From positions 242,826-306,825 of the forward strand of contig NZ_FODD01000005.1 of NCBI RefSeq assembly GCF_900110255.1: a DNA stretch of 64,000 bases. The letters run 5' to 3'. The notes beneath the pieces are model-generated. The model worked only from the letters and a program-made list of their open reading frames with translations. It did not search any database and was not told where the DNA came from. Source of the DNA: Actinacidiphila rubida (GTDB lineage Bacteria; Actinomycetota; Actinomycetes; Streptomycetales; Streptomycetaceae). A program made the position numbers and the translations under genes. Of this stretch, positions 7,762-15,813 are shown piece by piece; position 1 is the stretch's first letter; every line of letters begins with the position of its first letter.

Positions 7762-9216
7762 ATGGGCGTTCGTGGGGTGAAGCGCAAGCGGAGCCGCAAG
7801 CGCTGGATCATCGCGATCGCGGTGTCACTCGTGGTGCTCGTCGTCGGCGCGGCCGGCGCGGTCTATCTGAAGCTGAACGCCAACATCTCCACGTTCGACT
7901 CGGCCGGGCTGAGCAAGAACCGCCCTGCCCAGGCCCGGGCCGACGCCAACGGCGACAAGCCGGTGAACGTCCTGCTGATCGGCTCCGACACCCGCTCCGG
8001 CGAGAACGGCAAGCTCGGCGGGTCCGCGGCCGGCCCGATCGGCCGCTCGGACACCACGATCCTGTTGCACGTGTATCCCGACCACAAGCACGCGGTGGGC
8101 ATCTCCATACCCCGCGACTCGATGGTGGACATACCGCCGTGCCTGCTCCCCAGCGGCAGATGGTCACCGGACCAGCCGAAGGCGATGTTCAACTCGGCGT
8201 TCTCCGTGGGCGACACGGAGAAGGGCAACCCCGCCTGCACCCAGAACACCATCGAGAAGCTGACCGGCCTGCGGGTCGACCACACGATGGTCGTGGACTT
8301 CGCCGGCTTCGCGGCCATGACGTCCGCCGTCAACGGCGTCGACGTCTGCGTGCCGAACACGCTGTACCAGGGGGACATGAACCCCAACCTCGGCCACCAG
8401 GGCAAGGTCGTGCTCAAGGCCGGGATGCAGAACCTGTCCGGGCAGAAGGCCCTGGACTACGTGCGGGTGCGGCACGGCATCGGCGACAACTCCGACGTCG
8501 GCCGCATGATGCGCCAGCAGGCGTTCCTGTCCGCCCTGATCTCCAAGATCAAGGGCCAGGGAATGAACCCGACGACGCTGCTGCCGCTGGCGGACGCGGC
8601 TACCAAGTCGCTGACCGTCGACCCGGGGCTGGGCAGCCCCGCGAAGCTGATGTCGTTCGGGATGTCGCTGAAGAACATCGACCTGAAGAACATCCAGTTC
8701 GTCACCGCCCCGTGGAAGTACGCCGGCGCGCGCATCGACCTGGTCCACCCGGACGTCGACGACCTGTTCGCCGAGCTGCGGGCCGACCGCACCCTGGACG
8801 GCGTCAACGCCTCCGGCAAGGTGCAGCCCAAGCCCACCCCGGCCCCGACGGTCGACGGCACCGGGGTCTCGGTCGACGTCTACAACGGCACGCTCACCGA
8901 CGGGCTCGGCGGCAAGGCGGCGGACCGGATCAAGGCCGACCACTTCACGGTGCCGCAGGTGACCACGGCCCGCTCGCAGGACCACGCCACGACCCGCATC
9001 GAGTACGGCGCGTCCCACGCGGCCGACGCGCGCTCCCTGGCCCAGCTCTTCCCCGGCGCCCAGCTGGTGCCGCTGAACATCACCGGCATCAACCTGGTGG
9101 TCGGCCAGGACTTCGCCAAGTCCGCCGCCGGCACGCCCAAGGCCCTGCCCAAGACCGTCACGCAGCAGGCCCGCAGCGCCGCCACGAACCCCTGCTCCAA
9201 GCTGTCCTACGGCTGA
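7762..9216 (+). CDS. LytR-CpsA-Psr (LCP) family cell-wall glycopolymer ligase
   Basis: A 484-residue membrane-anchored enzyme that transfers undecaprenyl-linked teichoic acid or polysaccharide to peptidoglycan. A basic N-terminus (VKRKRSRKRW) precedes one membrane helix (about 15-36). The LCP domain follows: VNVLLIGSDTRSG, GRSDTTILLHVYPDHK, ISIPRDSMVDIP, and RVRHGIGDNSDVGRMMRQQ, which supplies the conserved arginines. The C-terminal third contains a LytR_C domain (VSVDVYNGTLTDGLGGKAAD). ATG 7762 is chosen since the basic/hydrophobic N-terminus starts there. With uppP nearby, this is an envelope-biogenesis stretch. Confidence 0.92.
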   Translation: MGVRGVKRKRSRKRWIIAIAVSLVVLVVGAAGAVYLKLNANISTFDSAGLSKNRPAQARADANGDKPVNVLLIGSDTRSGENGKLGGSAAGPIGRSDTTILLHVYPDHKHAVGISIPRDSMVDIPPCLLPSGRWSPDQPKAMFNSAFSVGDTEKGNPACTQNTIEKLTGLRVDHTMVVDFAGFAAMTSAVNGVDVCVPNTLYQGDMNPNLGHQGKVVLKAGMQNLSGQKALDYVRVRHGIGDNSDVGRMMRQQAFLSALISKIKGQGMNPTTLLPLADAATKSLTVDPGLGSPAKLMSFGMSLKNIDLKNIQFVTAPWKYAGARIDLVHPDVDDLFAELRADRTLDGVNASGKVQPKPTPAPTVDGTGVSVDVYNGTLTDGLGGKAADRIKADHFTVPQVTTARSQDHATTRIEYGASHAADARSLAQLFPGAQLVPLNITGINLVVGQDFAKSAAGTPKALPKTVTQQARSAATNPCSKLSYG

Positions 9217-9242
9217 GCCCCGCCGCCGCGCGCGGCGGGGGC
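9217..9242. terminator. GC-rich hairpin after LCP gene
   Basis: Inverted repeat GCCCCGCCGC / GCGGCGGGGGC directly after the LCP stop; it ends 3 bp before the stop of the convergent oxidoreductase gene and may serve both. Confidence 0.6.
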
Positions 9243-9244
9243 GG

Positions 9245-9685
9245 TCAGCCGGTCACGTCGCGGTGCGCGGTGACGCGGTCGATGCGGCCGCGGACCAGGT
9301 ACTCGCCGGGGACGGCGTTGCGCGCGCCGATCTCCGGGCCGCGCTCCTGCCCCATGTAGCGGGTGCCGATCCTGACCGCCCAGGGCTTCATCTGCTCCAC
9401 GTCCTCGACGAGTTCCGCGGTGCACTCCAGCAGCACATACGAGTACGGGGGCCGCTGGTCGTCGACGCACAGCGCGAAGTGCGGGTCGCGGCGCAGGGCG
9501 CGGCCCTTGAGGGAGTCGCGGCCGGTGTTGAGCACGACCCGGACGTCCTCGGGGTCGGTGTCGTCGAGCACGAACCAGGTGGGCGTCACGTGCGGGCGCC
9601 CGTCCTTCCGCGTGACCGCGACCTTTCCGGTGCGGGTCCCTTCGAGGGCGAACGCCATCCACTCCGCCTGGCTCATGTTCTCCAT
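9245..9685 (-). CDS. PPOX-class (probably F420-dependent) oxidoreductase
   Basis: A 146-residue split-barrel flavin-type protein. The N-terminal LEGTRTGKVAVTRKDGRPHV, the strand TPTWFVLDD and the segment DPHFALCVDDQRPPYSYVLLE are typical of pyridoxamine-5'-phosphate-oxidase-like proteins of actinobacteria, many of which use F420 rather than FMN. The cofactor preference here is inferred from family habit. ATG 9685 and ATG 9676 (MSQAEW) are both possible starts. It lies convergent to the LCP gene and downstream of uppP on the same strand. Confidence 0.85.
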   Translation of the reverse strand: MENMSQAEWMAFALEGTRTGKVAVTRKDGRPHVTPTWFVLDDTDPEDVRVVLNTGRDSLKGRALRRDPHFALCVDDQRPPYSYVLLECTAELVEDVEQMKPWAVRIGTRYMGQERGPEIGARNAVPGEYLVRGRIDRVTAHRDVTG

Positions 9686-9737
9686 GCGCCCAGGCTAGGC
9701 GCGGGCGGGCGTGCCGGCGGGCGACCCGCCGGGGGCG

Positions 9738-10574
9738 TCAGGCCGACAGGACGCCGGTGGCCAGCATGCCCATGAGGGCGACGCCGATCAGGATGCGGTA
9801 GCCCACGAAGGCGTTGAGCGAGTGGTTCGCCACGAACTTCAGCAGCCACGCGATGGAGGCGTAGGCGACGACGAACGAGATGACCGTGCCGACCAGCAGC
9901 GGCCCGGCGCCGGCGCCGGTGCCCAGCGCGTCCTTCAGCTCGTACAGGCCGGCGCCGGTGAGCGCGGGGATGCCGAGGAAGAACGACAGCCGGGTCGCGG
10001 CCAGGCGGTCCAGGTCGCGGATCAGGGCGGTGGAGATGGTCGCGCCGGAACGGGAGAAGCCGGGGAAGAGCAGCGCCAGGATCTGGGAGGCGCCGACGAT
10101 CATCGCGTCCTTGATGTCGGTGTCGTCCTCACCGCGCTTGTGGCGGCCCATCTGGTCGGCGGCCCACATGAAGCCGCTGCCGACGATCAGGGACGCGGCG
10201 ACCACCCACAGCGAGGCCAGCGCCCCGTCGATCAGGGGCTTGGCCGCCAGGCCGACCACCACGATCGGGATCGTCGCGTAGATCACCCACCACGCGAACT
10301 TGTAGTCGTGGTGGTACCGCTGCTCCTTGTCCGCCAGACCGCGGGCGAACGCGCTGACGATCCGCGCGATGTCCTTGAAGAAGTAGACGAGGACCGCACC
10401 GATCGCCCCGACCTGGATCACCGCGGTGAAGCCGACGACCGCCTTGTCGTCCACCGGGATGTTCATCAGCCCCTCGGTGATCTTGAGGTGGCCGGTGGAC
10501 GAGACCGGCAGGAACTCGGTCACACCTTCGACCACACCGAGCACCGCCGCCTGTCCGATGCTGATCGCGCTCAA
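9738..10574 (-). CDS. uppP: Undecaprenyl-diphosphatase (bacitracin resistance protein)
   Basis: A 278-residue integral membrane enzyme that recycles the lipid carrier undecaprenyl diphosphate to the monophosphate. Both family signatures are present: VEGVTEFLPVSSTGHLKI near the N-terminus and PGFSRSGATIST in the second half. Multiple hydrophobic helices run the whole length. The reading frame extends upstream to 10649, but the usual family start fits a TTG at 10574 (LSAISIGQAAVLG), preceded by GGGACGG; a TTG start is my inference. It is divergent from the BlaI-type regulator, and the shared gap contains palindromes. Confidence 0.93.
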   Translation of the reverse strand: MSAISIGQAAVLGVVEGVTEFLPVSSTGHLKITEGLMNIPVDDKAVVGFTAVIQVGAIGAVLVYFFKDIARIVSAFARGLADKEQRYHHDYKFAWWVIYATIPIVVVGLAAKPLIDGALASLWVVAASLIVGSGFMWAADQMGRHKRGEDDTDIKDAMIVGASQILALLFPGFSRSGATISTALIRDLDRLAATRLSFFLGIPALTGAGLYELKDALGTGAGAGPLLVGTVISFVVAYASIAWLLKFVANHSLNAFVGYRILIGVALMGMLATGVLSA

Positions 10575-10666
10575 TGCGTCCGTCCCGGGAGTTCGGCGCC
10601 CGTCCCGGGCTTCCGGCGGGCGGTGAAGCGGGTGGGCCGTGTGGCACACTCGTGGATGACAGTCCG

Positions 10667-10701
10667 TCTACAGTCGCGTAGAAGTTCTACGGGACTCTAG
10701 A
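10667..10701. promoter_or_regulatory. Palindrome cluster between uppP and BlaI-type gene
   Basis: GTAGAAGTTCTAC (10678-10690) is a perfect 13-bp palindrome; TCTAC at 10667-10671 forms a second, wider inverted repeat with GTAGA at 10678-10682, and TCTAGA (10696-10701) follows. BlaI/MecI repressors bind TACA/TGTA-like dyads, so this is a plausible site for the adjacent regulator. Confidence 0.55.
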
Positions 10702-10726
10702 CGACAGGTGGAGGAGAGGCCAAGCC

Positions 10727-11131
10727 GTGACGTCGGACGCACCGCGCACCGCCGACGGCATCCCGCCCCGCCGTAAGGCCAACGGCGTGCTGGGTGCCGA
10801 GGTGCTGGACGTCCTGCAGTCGGCCGCCGGGCCGCTCACACCTGCCGAGGTGATGGCCCGCCTCCCGGAGGACCTCGCCTACAGCACCGTCGTGACGACC
10901 CTCTCACGCCTCTACACCAAAGGTGTACTCGTCCGCACCCCGCGCGGCCGCGCCTACGCGTACGCGCCGGTCACGGACCCGGCCGGCCTGGCCGCGCGGC
11001 GGATGCGGCAGACGCTGGACGGCGAGCCGGACCGCGCGACCGTCCTGCTGCGCTTCGTGGACGACCTGCACCCCGACGACGAGTCGCTGCTGCGCCGCCT
11101 GCTGGGCGCCGGCCCCGCCGCCTCGGACTGA
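10727..11131 (+). CDS. BlaI/MecI/CopY-family winged-helix repressor
   Basis: A 134-residue repressor. The winged helix is visible as LGAEVLDVLQSAAGPLTPAE, then AYSTVVTTLSRLYTKGVLVR, and a C-terminal helical dimerisation part follows (TVLLRFVDDLHPDDESLLRRL). GTG 10727 has GGAGGAGAGG upstream. Classic BlaI proteins are inactivated by a BlaR-type membrane protease, which I do not see here; in actinobacteria many relatives answer to other signals. Being divergent from uppP over a palindrome cluster, it may control uppP and itself (inference). Confidence 0.9.
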   Translation: MTSDAPRTADGIPPRRKANGVLGAEVLDVLQSAAGPLTPAEVMARLPEDLAYSTVVTTLSRLYTKGVLVRTPRGRAYAYAPVTDPAGLAARRMRQTLDGEPDRATVLLRFVDDLHPDDESLLRRLLGAGPAASD

Positions 11132-11182
11132 GGCGCGCGGGGCCGGCGCCGGACGGCACCCGGAGGCCGCGGTGAGCCGGCG

Positions 11183-12166
11183 TCAGCCGACGTGCAGCGT
11201 CACCGCGGCGGTGTGCAGCGTGCCCCCGGCCCGGAACTGCAGGAACAGCCGCCAGTCGCCGGCCTTCGCCAGCTCCGCGTGGAACGCCAGCTGCGGGCCG
11301 CCGTGGGCGCCGTTCACGGGCGTCGCCGGGTGGAGGTGGGCGAACGCCAGATCGCCCGCGTGGAACGCCGTCAGGTGCGCGTAGGTGCCCAGGTACGGCT
11401 CCAGGCCGGTGACCGGCACGCCGCCGCGGGTGAAGCGCACGGTCAGCGGCCGGGCCGCCCCGCCGGCCGGATCGCCGGCGACGGTGACGGTGTAGCCGTC
11501 GACCGCGACCGCCGGCGCCGCCGCGGGCAGCGGCACGGACGCCGCCCGGCCGGGCACGGTCACCGTGCGGGACAGCACGAAGTCCTGTCCCGCGCCCGGG
11601 CCGGAGGCCGGGGTGAACGACGCGTAGAGCCGCCACCGGCCGGGTGTCAGCGCGGCCAGGTCCGCGGTCCAGCCGCCGTCCGCGGCCATCGCGGGGTGGA
11701 CGTGCTGGAAGCCCGTCAGGTCCGTGCGGACCGCGTAGAGGTGCAGGCGCTCGGTCTGGTCGACGGCGAAGTCCGTGACGGGCGCCGCGCCCGGGCCGGT
11801 GACGTGGAAGCGGTACCGCACGGGGATCCCGGCGGGCAGGGTGGCCGTGGCGGACGCCAGGCGGTAGCCGTCGCGGGTGTCGCTCAGGCCCTCGTCGTGG
11901 CTGCCGCCCTTCATCCCCGGCATGTCGCCCATGCCGGGCATCCCCGACATCGAGGACGACCCCGAGGACGCTCCCGAGGGTGACGTGACGGGTGACGTGA
12001 CGGGTGCGGACCCGGCGGTGGCGGTGTGCGTCATGCCGGGCGTCGCCGCATGCCCGGAGTGCGCGGAGCCGCCGGAGGTGCCGGAGCCGCAGGCGGTGAG
12101 CAGGGCGGCCAGGGTGGTCGCGGCGCCGAGCATGCGCAGGGCGGCGCGTGAGGACGAACGGTGCAT
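11183..12166 (-). CDS. Met/His-rich secreted lipoprotein, putative copper binding
   Basis: A 327-residue lipoprotein with lipobox ALLTAC. A low-complexity segment follows with HSGHAATPGMTH and the methionine cluster MSGMPGMGDMPGMKGG, a pattern typical of extracytoplasmic Cu(I)/Cu(II)-binding proteins. The remaining part carries two beta-type segments, each with a HVHP or HLHP motif (FQHVHPAM, FAHLHPAT). ATG 12166 starts the signal peptide. It lies 86 bp downstream of the DUF6153 gene on the same strand, and the pair is preceded by a CsoR-like operator. The copper role is inferred from composition and operator. Confidence 0.72.
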   Translation of the reverse strand: MHRSSSRAALRMLGAATTLAALLTACGSGTSGGSAHSGHAATPGMTHTATAGSAPVTSPVTSPSGASSGSSSMSGMPGMGDMPGMKGGSHDEGLSDTRDGYRLASATATLPAGIPVRYRFHVTGPGAAPVTDFAVDQTERLHLYAVRTDLTGFQHVHPAMAADGGWTADLAALTPGRWRLYASFTPASGPGAGQDFVLSRTVTVPGRAASVPLPAAAPAVAVDGYTVTVAGDPAGGAARPLTVRFTRGGVPVTGLEPYLGTYAHLTAFHAGDLAFAHLHPATPVNGAHGGPQLAFHAELAKAGDWRLFLQFRAGGTLHTAAVTLHVG

Positions 12167-12252
12167 GGGGGTCGCTTTCGTGAGAGGCGCGCCCCGGAGG
12201 CGCGCGGGTGAGCGGGACGCGGGCCCGCGGCCGTGGCCGCGGGGCGGCGCCC

Positions 12253-12663
12253 TCACCTGCGCGCGACCGACACCCTGAGCAGCAACTCCCGCCCGCCGCC
12301 CGGGGGTCCGCGCCGCTCGGGACCCGGGGCGGGCCCGGGTGCCGCCGCGGGCGCGGGCACGGGCGGGCCCGCCGCGGTGCCTGCCGCGGCGGGCGCGGTC
12401 CGCCCGCGTGCGGGTGTCGCGGTGCACGTGCCGCCGGAGTGCGCGGGCCCGGCCGAGGCCGCGGGGGAGACGGGCCTGACGGCCGCGTGCGGGCCCGGCG
12501 CGGCGTGCGCGGGCATCGCCATGGCCGCGGCCGGGCGCGGGCTGTACGCGGCGCCGTGGCAGCCCTCGGCGGCCGCGGAGGGCGAGCCGTGCATCAGGAA
12601 CAGGCCGAGCAGCAGCGCCCACAGGGCGAGCCGGCCGGCGCGGTGTGCGCTGCCACCCGTCAT
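12253..12663 (-). CDS. DUF6153-type small membrane/secreted protein
   Basis: A 136-residue protein with a strongly hydrophobic N-terminal helix ending in LLLGLFLMHGS, a feature I associate with the DUF6153 family. The rest is Ala/Pro/Gly-rich with scattered Met, His and Cys (GCHGAAY, AMAMPAH, HSGGTC). It probably sits in or outside the membrane. First gene of a two-gene unit with the Met/His-rich lipoprotein; the CsoR-like palindrome lies 63 bp upstream of its ATG. The family name is from memory; the function is not known to me. Confidence 0.65.
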   Translation of the reverse strand: MTGGSAHRAGRLALWALLLGLFLMHGSPSAAAEGCHGAAYSPRPAAAMAMPAHAAPGPHAAVRPVSPAASAGPAHSGGTCTATPARGRTAPAAAGTAAGPPVPAPAAAPGPAPGPERRGPPGGGRELLLRVSVARR

Positions 12664-12725
12664 CGCCCGGCCTCTCCGCTCGCCTCACCGCCCGGGCCGT
12701 GTGAGAGCGCGAGCGCAACCCGACG

Positions 12726-12742
12726 ATACCCCGCCCGGGTAT
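12726..12742. promoter_or_regulatory. CsoR-like operator ATACCC-N5-GGGTAT (copy 1)
   Basis: ATACCC-CGCCC-GGGTAT is a 17-bp dyad with perfect 6-bp arms, 63 bp upstream of the DUF6153 gene start and divergent from the gene at 12861. CsoR copper-sensing repressors of actinobacteria bind dyads of this ATACCC/GGGTAT kind. The same arrangement recurs at 43784-43800. Confidence 0.7.
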
Positions 12743-12860
12743 CCGCCACGCGGGAGGACCGCCCGATCCCCCCCGCCGTAACGGCACAACTCGGTATCGG
12801 ACGGCGTTCGGTCGCCGTGCGACGGTTGCCGGCACAGCTTCGTCGGCCATACTGCTGGCC

Positions 12861-13673
12861 GTGGAGCAGCCCATAGGTCAGAACGTGACACCGACGACGC
12901 CCGCCGCCGGGACGGACCCGGCCTTCTTCTCCGGCATCGTCCCGCCGCAGCCCGACGCGCCCGGTACGTCCGGGAACGCGCCAGAGGCCGCCGGGGACGC
13001 CGTCCCGGCCGCCCTGCGCGGGTCCGCCGGGCGGAAGCCCGAGCCGGCGGCCGTCGACGAGCCCGCGGAGGCGGCCGCGGCCGCGGACCGCGACGAGACG
13101 GCGGACGACGCGGAAGCGGTCGAGGACGCCGACGCCGAGGACGCCGCCGCCGATGAGGTCGATGCCGAGGAGGACGCCGAGGAGGATGTCGACGACGGCA
13201 AGCCCGTCTTCGAGGCGTCCGACCGCCGTGCCGCGATCATCGCGGACCGGCACGGCGTCACCTTCACCCTCGACGGCGAGACCGCCGAGTTCGGCTGGGA
13301 CGAGATCGGGGCGGTCGAGGTCGACTCGCCGCGCTTCGGCAAGCGGTTCGGCGTGACGGTCTACACGTCCGCCCGCCGCTGGTTCCAGTGCGACGTCGAG
13401 GCCCCGTCGCGGTCGACGCTCAAGCAGTGGAGCGCCGAGCTCGACGCCGTCCTGGACGTGCGGTTCGACGACGAGAAGCCCGAGGCGGCCGAGGAGCCGG
13501 ACGAGCCGTCCGCCGAGGCCGCCGAAGCCGGCTCCGAGGAGCAGGCCGGGCCCGAGGACGAGACGTCCGAGGCGAAGGCCGGCGAGAAGTCCGACGAGGA
13601 GGCCGAGACGACGCCCGACGCGAAGTCCGACGAGAAGTCCGAGACGAAGGACTCCGCGTCCGCCGACGCCTGA
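12861..13673 (+). CDS. Acidic protein of unknown function
   Basis: A 270-residue protein with three parts: an Ala/Pro/Asp/Glu-rich N-terminal region (1-115) full of ED and DA repeats; a compact folded segment (about 118-205, RRAAIIADRHGVTFTLDGE, FGWDEIGAVEVDSPRFGKR, RRWFQCDVEA) resembling a small beta domain; and a second acidic tail rich in Glu, Lys and Ser. GTG 12861. No signal peptide or membrane helix is seen, so it is likely cytoplasmic. I recognise it only as a conserved Streptomyces-type hypothetical protein; no function is assigned. Confidence 0.72.
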   Translation: MEQPIGQNVTPTTPAAGTDPAFFSGIVPPQPDAPGTSGNAPEAAGDAVPAALRGSAGRKPEPAAVDEPAEAAAAADRDETADDAEAVEDADAEDAAADEVDAEEDAEEDVDDGKPVFEASDRRAAIIADRHGVTFTLDGETAEFGWDEIGAVEVDSPRFGKRFGVTVYTSARRWFQCDVEAPSRSTLKQWSAELDAVLDVRFDDEKPEAAEEPDEPSAEAAEAGSEEQAGPEDETSEAKAGEKSDEEAETTPDAKSDEKSETKDSASADA

Positions 13674-13692
13674 CGCACCCACACGTGCCCGT

Positions 13693-13728
13693 GACCGGTG
13701 ACCCGCCTTCCCAGGCCGGTCACCGGTC
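13693..13728. terminator. Bidirectional terminator
   Basis: Perfect 11-bp stem GACCGGTGACC / GGTCACCGGTC with a 14-nt loop between the convergent genes ending at 13673 (plus) and 13758 (minus). Confidence 0.7.
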
Positions 13729-13764
13729 CGCGTTCACGGCCGCATTCACGGCCGCGTTCACGAC
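13729..13764. repeat. Three tandem 12-bp units overlapping a gene end
   Basis: Units GCGTTCACGGCC, GCATTCACGGCC and GCGTTCACGACC follow each other at about 13730-13765. The third runs into the stop codon (13758) of the PemK-like gene on the minus strand. Probably slippage-derived. Confidence 0.6.
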
Positions 13765-14210
13765 CAGCGGTACAGCTCCTTCAAGCGGTTGACCACCAGG
13801 TTGAACCGTCCGCGGTCGAGCGCGCACGCCTCGCGCCGCATGCCCTGCTCGTGCAGCCGCATCACCCGGTCCAGGGCGACCCAGGAGTCGCGGCCCTCGC
13901 GGTCCCAGGGGCCGGCGCCGATGGCGACCCACTCGCGGTCGTGGTCGTGCCGCTTGCTCGACAACTGCACGGCGAGCAGCGTCCCCTGGGCCTCGCGGGC
14001 CACCACCAGGACCGGACGGTCCTTGCCCCGGCCGTCGTTCTCCTCGAAGGGCACCCAGGTCCACACGATCTCGCCCGGGTCCGGGTCGCCGTCGTGGGCG
14101 GGGGCGTACTCGGTGCGCACCCGGCCCACCTCGTGCGGGTCCGCCTCGGTGGTGGCGTACGGGCCGTCGGCGCCCGGCAGTTCGGCGTGGCTGTCGCTGA
14201 AGGTCGTCAC
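13758..14210 (-). CDS. PemK/MazF-family toxin-like protein
   Basis: A 150-residue protein whose middle and C-terminal parts read as a PemK/MazF fold: GEIVWTWVPFEENDGRGKDR, PVLVVAREAQGTLLAVQLSS, DSWVALDRVMRLHEQGMRRE. MazF-type proteins are RNA endoribonucleases. GTG 14210 is chosen as start; the frame extends to 14264. About 45 residues precede the domain, which is longer than classic MazF, and no antitoxin gene sits next to it. Solo copies of this type are common in Streptomyces and may have a role other than toxin. Confidence 0.75.
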   Translation of the reverse strand: MTTFSDSHAELPGADGPYATTEADPHEVGRVRTEYAPAHDGDPDPGEIVWTWVPFEENDGRGKDRPVLVVAREAQGTLLAVQLSSKRHDHDREWVAIGAGPWDREGRDSWVALDRVMRLHEQGMRREACALDRGRFNLVVNRLKELYRWS

Positions 14211-14244
14211 CCGCCGACCGTATCCCTTCGGCCCGGGACGGCGT

Positions 14245-15270
14245 TCACCGGTGCCGCAGGTCACCCAGCGCGGCGGCCCGCTCCCGGAGGCTGCGGTGCA
14301 GGTCGCGGTGCGGCGTGCCGGGCGGCAGCCAGTCCTTGCGGATCTTCGACACCGCCGTGTAGTTGGTGTCGCAGACGTTGGCCAGCGGCGACTCGCCCGC
14401 CTGCGTGAGGAACTGGTAGGCGTCGAGTTCCGCGAGCCCGTAGTCCCGCTGCAGCCAGCGCACCATGTCCAGCTGGGCGATCCGGAAGGCGTCCTCCAGC
14501 GGGCGCGCCGAGCCGGTGGTGATGATGTGGGTGTCCGACTCCAGGCGCGGCCACGGGGTGGCGACGCCCTTGAGGAGCTCGACGATCACGACGGTGTTCA
14601 TCGCGCACTCCACGGCGACCCCGCACGTCTCGCCCTCGCCCTGCCGGGCGTGCCCGTCGCCCAGGCTCAGCAGCGCGCCCTCGACGTTCACGCCCAGGTA
14701 GCAGGTGGTGCCGGCGCGCATCTCCGGGGTGTCCATGTTGCCGCCGTGCGCGTCGGGCACGAGCGCGGAGCGCACCTCCAGGTTGGCCGGCGCCACCCCG
14801 ACGGTGCCGTGCATCGGGTCCATCGGCAGCTCGATCCGGACGCCGCCCTCGCGCGTGGTGAACGCGCAGGTGCGGCGCTCGCGGTCCAGCTCCCACATCC
14901 ACACCACCTCGGGCAGCGGCGGCTGCAGCGTCGCCGTGGTGTGCGTCGAGGTGAGCGCGCCGAAGAGGGGGACGGTGGTGGAGGCGGCCCAGTCGCGGGC
15001 CGGTTCGACGGAGACGAAGTGCACGGCGACGGTGTCGCCCGGTTCCGCGCCGTCCACGTGGAACGGCCCCGTCTGCGGGTTCAGGAACGGGAACTCGCAG
15101 ACCTCGGAGACGAGGTCCTTCTCCGAGCGCACCCGTCCCGCGAAGCAGTCCTCCGTGAACAGGTCGAGCACGGTGCCGGGCGCGACGCGCGCGAGGGGCT
15201 CCGCTCCTCCGAACGTCCAGGCGTACGAACCCGGTTCCGGCTTCACCCTCATGATGCGTGCGTCACTCAT
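14245..15270 (-). CDS. Acetamidase/formamidase family protein
   Basis: A 341-residue amidohydrolase that releases ammonia from short amides. Family features are FPFLNPQTGPFHVDGAEPGD near residue 65, MDPMHGTVGVAPA, the HGGNMDTPEMRAGTT segment with its metal-site-like residues, and LGDGHARQGEGETCG. Length fits the FmdA/AmdA family. ATG 15270 begins MSDARIMRVKPEPG. Immediate neighbours (PemK-like, DUF3618) give no pathway. It is convergent with nothing and probably monocistronic; substrate range cannot be deduced. Confidence 0.88.
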   Translation of the reverse strand: MSDARIMRVKPEPGSYAWTFGGAEPLARVAPGTVLDLFTEDCFAGRVRSEKDLVSEVCEFPFLNPQTGPFHVDGAEPGDTVAVHFVSVEPARDWAASTTVPLFGALTSTHTTATLQPPLPEVVWMWELDRERRTCAFTTREGGVRIELPMDPMHGTVGVAPANLEVRSALVPDAHGGNMDTPEMRAGTTCYLGVNVEGALLSLGDGHARQGEGETCGVAVECAMNTVVIVELLKGVATPWPRLESDTHIITTGSARPLEDAFRIAQLDMVRWLQRDYGLAELDAYQFLTQAGESPLANVCDTNYTAVSKIRKDWLPPGTPHRDLHRSLRERAAALGDLRHR

Positions 15271-15348
15271 CCTCCGAAGGTAGCCGCCGCTCCGGCTCGC
15301 GCGATACCGCCCGCACTCCTCCGCGTCCCCGTCGCGCCGCGAGGGGGG

Positions 15349-15813
15349 TCAGGGGTGGCGGGAGGCCCAGACCGCGGCGCCGGCGGTGGCCGCGGTCAGG
15401 CCGACCGCGGCCGCACCGTAGGCAAGGCGCTCCTTGTCGTGGGCGGCGTGGGGCGCGTGGGAATCCGCCGCCGGTGCGGCGCCCACGTCCGTCGCGAGAT
15501 GCGCGCCGGATCCGTCGTCACCGGGCGCCGCCGGCGCCGCGTCGTCGGCCCGGTGCCGGCCGCCGCCGCGCGCGACGCCGTGCTTGACGCGGTCCGCGGC
15601 GTGCATCGCACGGGACCTCGTCCGGTCCTCCGCCTGCTGCGCGCTCGCGCGGAAACGCGCCGCCGTCTCGGACGCCTTCGCCTTGGCACGGCCCGGCACG
15701 TCGACCTTGGCGGCCAGCTCCTCGACGGTCTGGCCGAGCTGCTCGCGGGTCTCGGCGATCTGCCGTTCCAGCTCGGCCAGCGCGGGGTCGGTGTGGTGCT
15801 CCGCACGACTCAT
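15349..15813 (-). CDS. DUF3618 protein with C-terminal membrane helix
   Basis: A 154-residue protein. The N-terminal DUF3618 segment (residues 8-50) has ALAELERQIAETREQLGQTV followed by EELAAKVDVPGRAKAKASET, predicted to be helical. A His/Ala-rich linker follows, then one C-terminal membrane helix (AAAVGLTAATAGAAVWAS). It overlaps the holin-family gene by the ATGA sequence at 15810-15813, so both are translated as a unit. DUF3618 and DUF1469 proteins are regularly paired in actinobacteria; the pair probably acts at the membrane, function unknown. Confidence 0.87.
   Translation of the reverse strand: MSRAEHHTDPALAELERQIAETREQLGQTVEELAAKVDVPGRAKAKASETAARFRASAQQAEDRTRSRAMHAADRVKHGVARGGGRHRADDAAPAAPGDDGSGAHLATDVGAAPAADSHAPHAAHDKERLAYGAAAVGLTAATAGAAVWASRHP

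Noticed and set aside
9711..10700. Long plus-strand frame opposite uppP
   Set aside because: Shadow of uppP: the minus strand encodes clear uppP motifs, while this translation is Arg/Asp/Gly-rich with no fold signals.
12411..12431. GTGCACGTGC inside the DUF6153 gene as another XRE operator
   Set aside because: It lies within coding sequence, has no repeat next to it and is expected by chance at this GC content.
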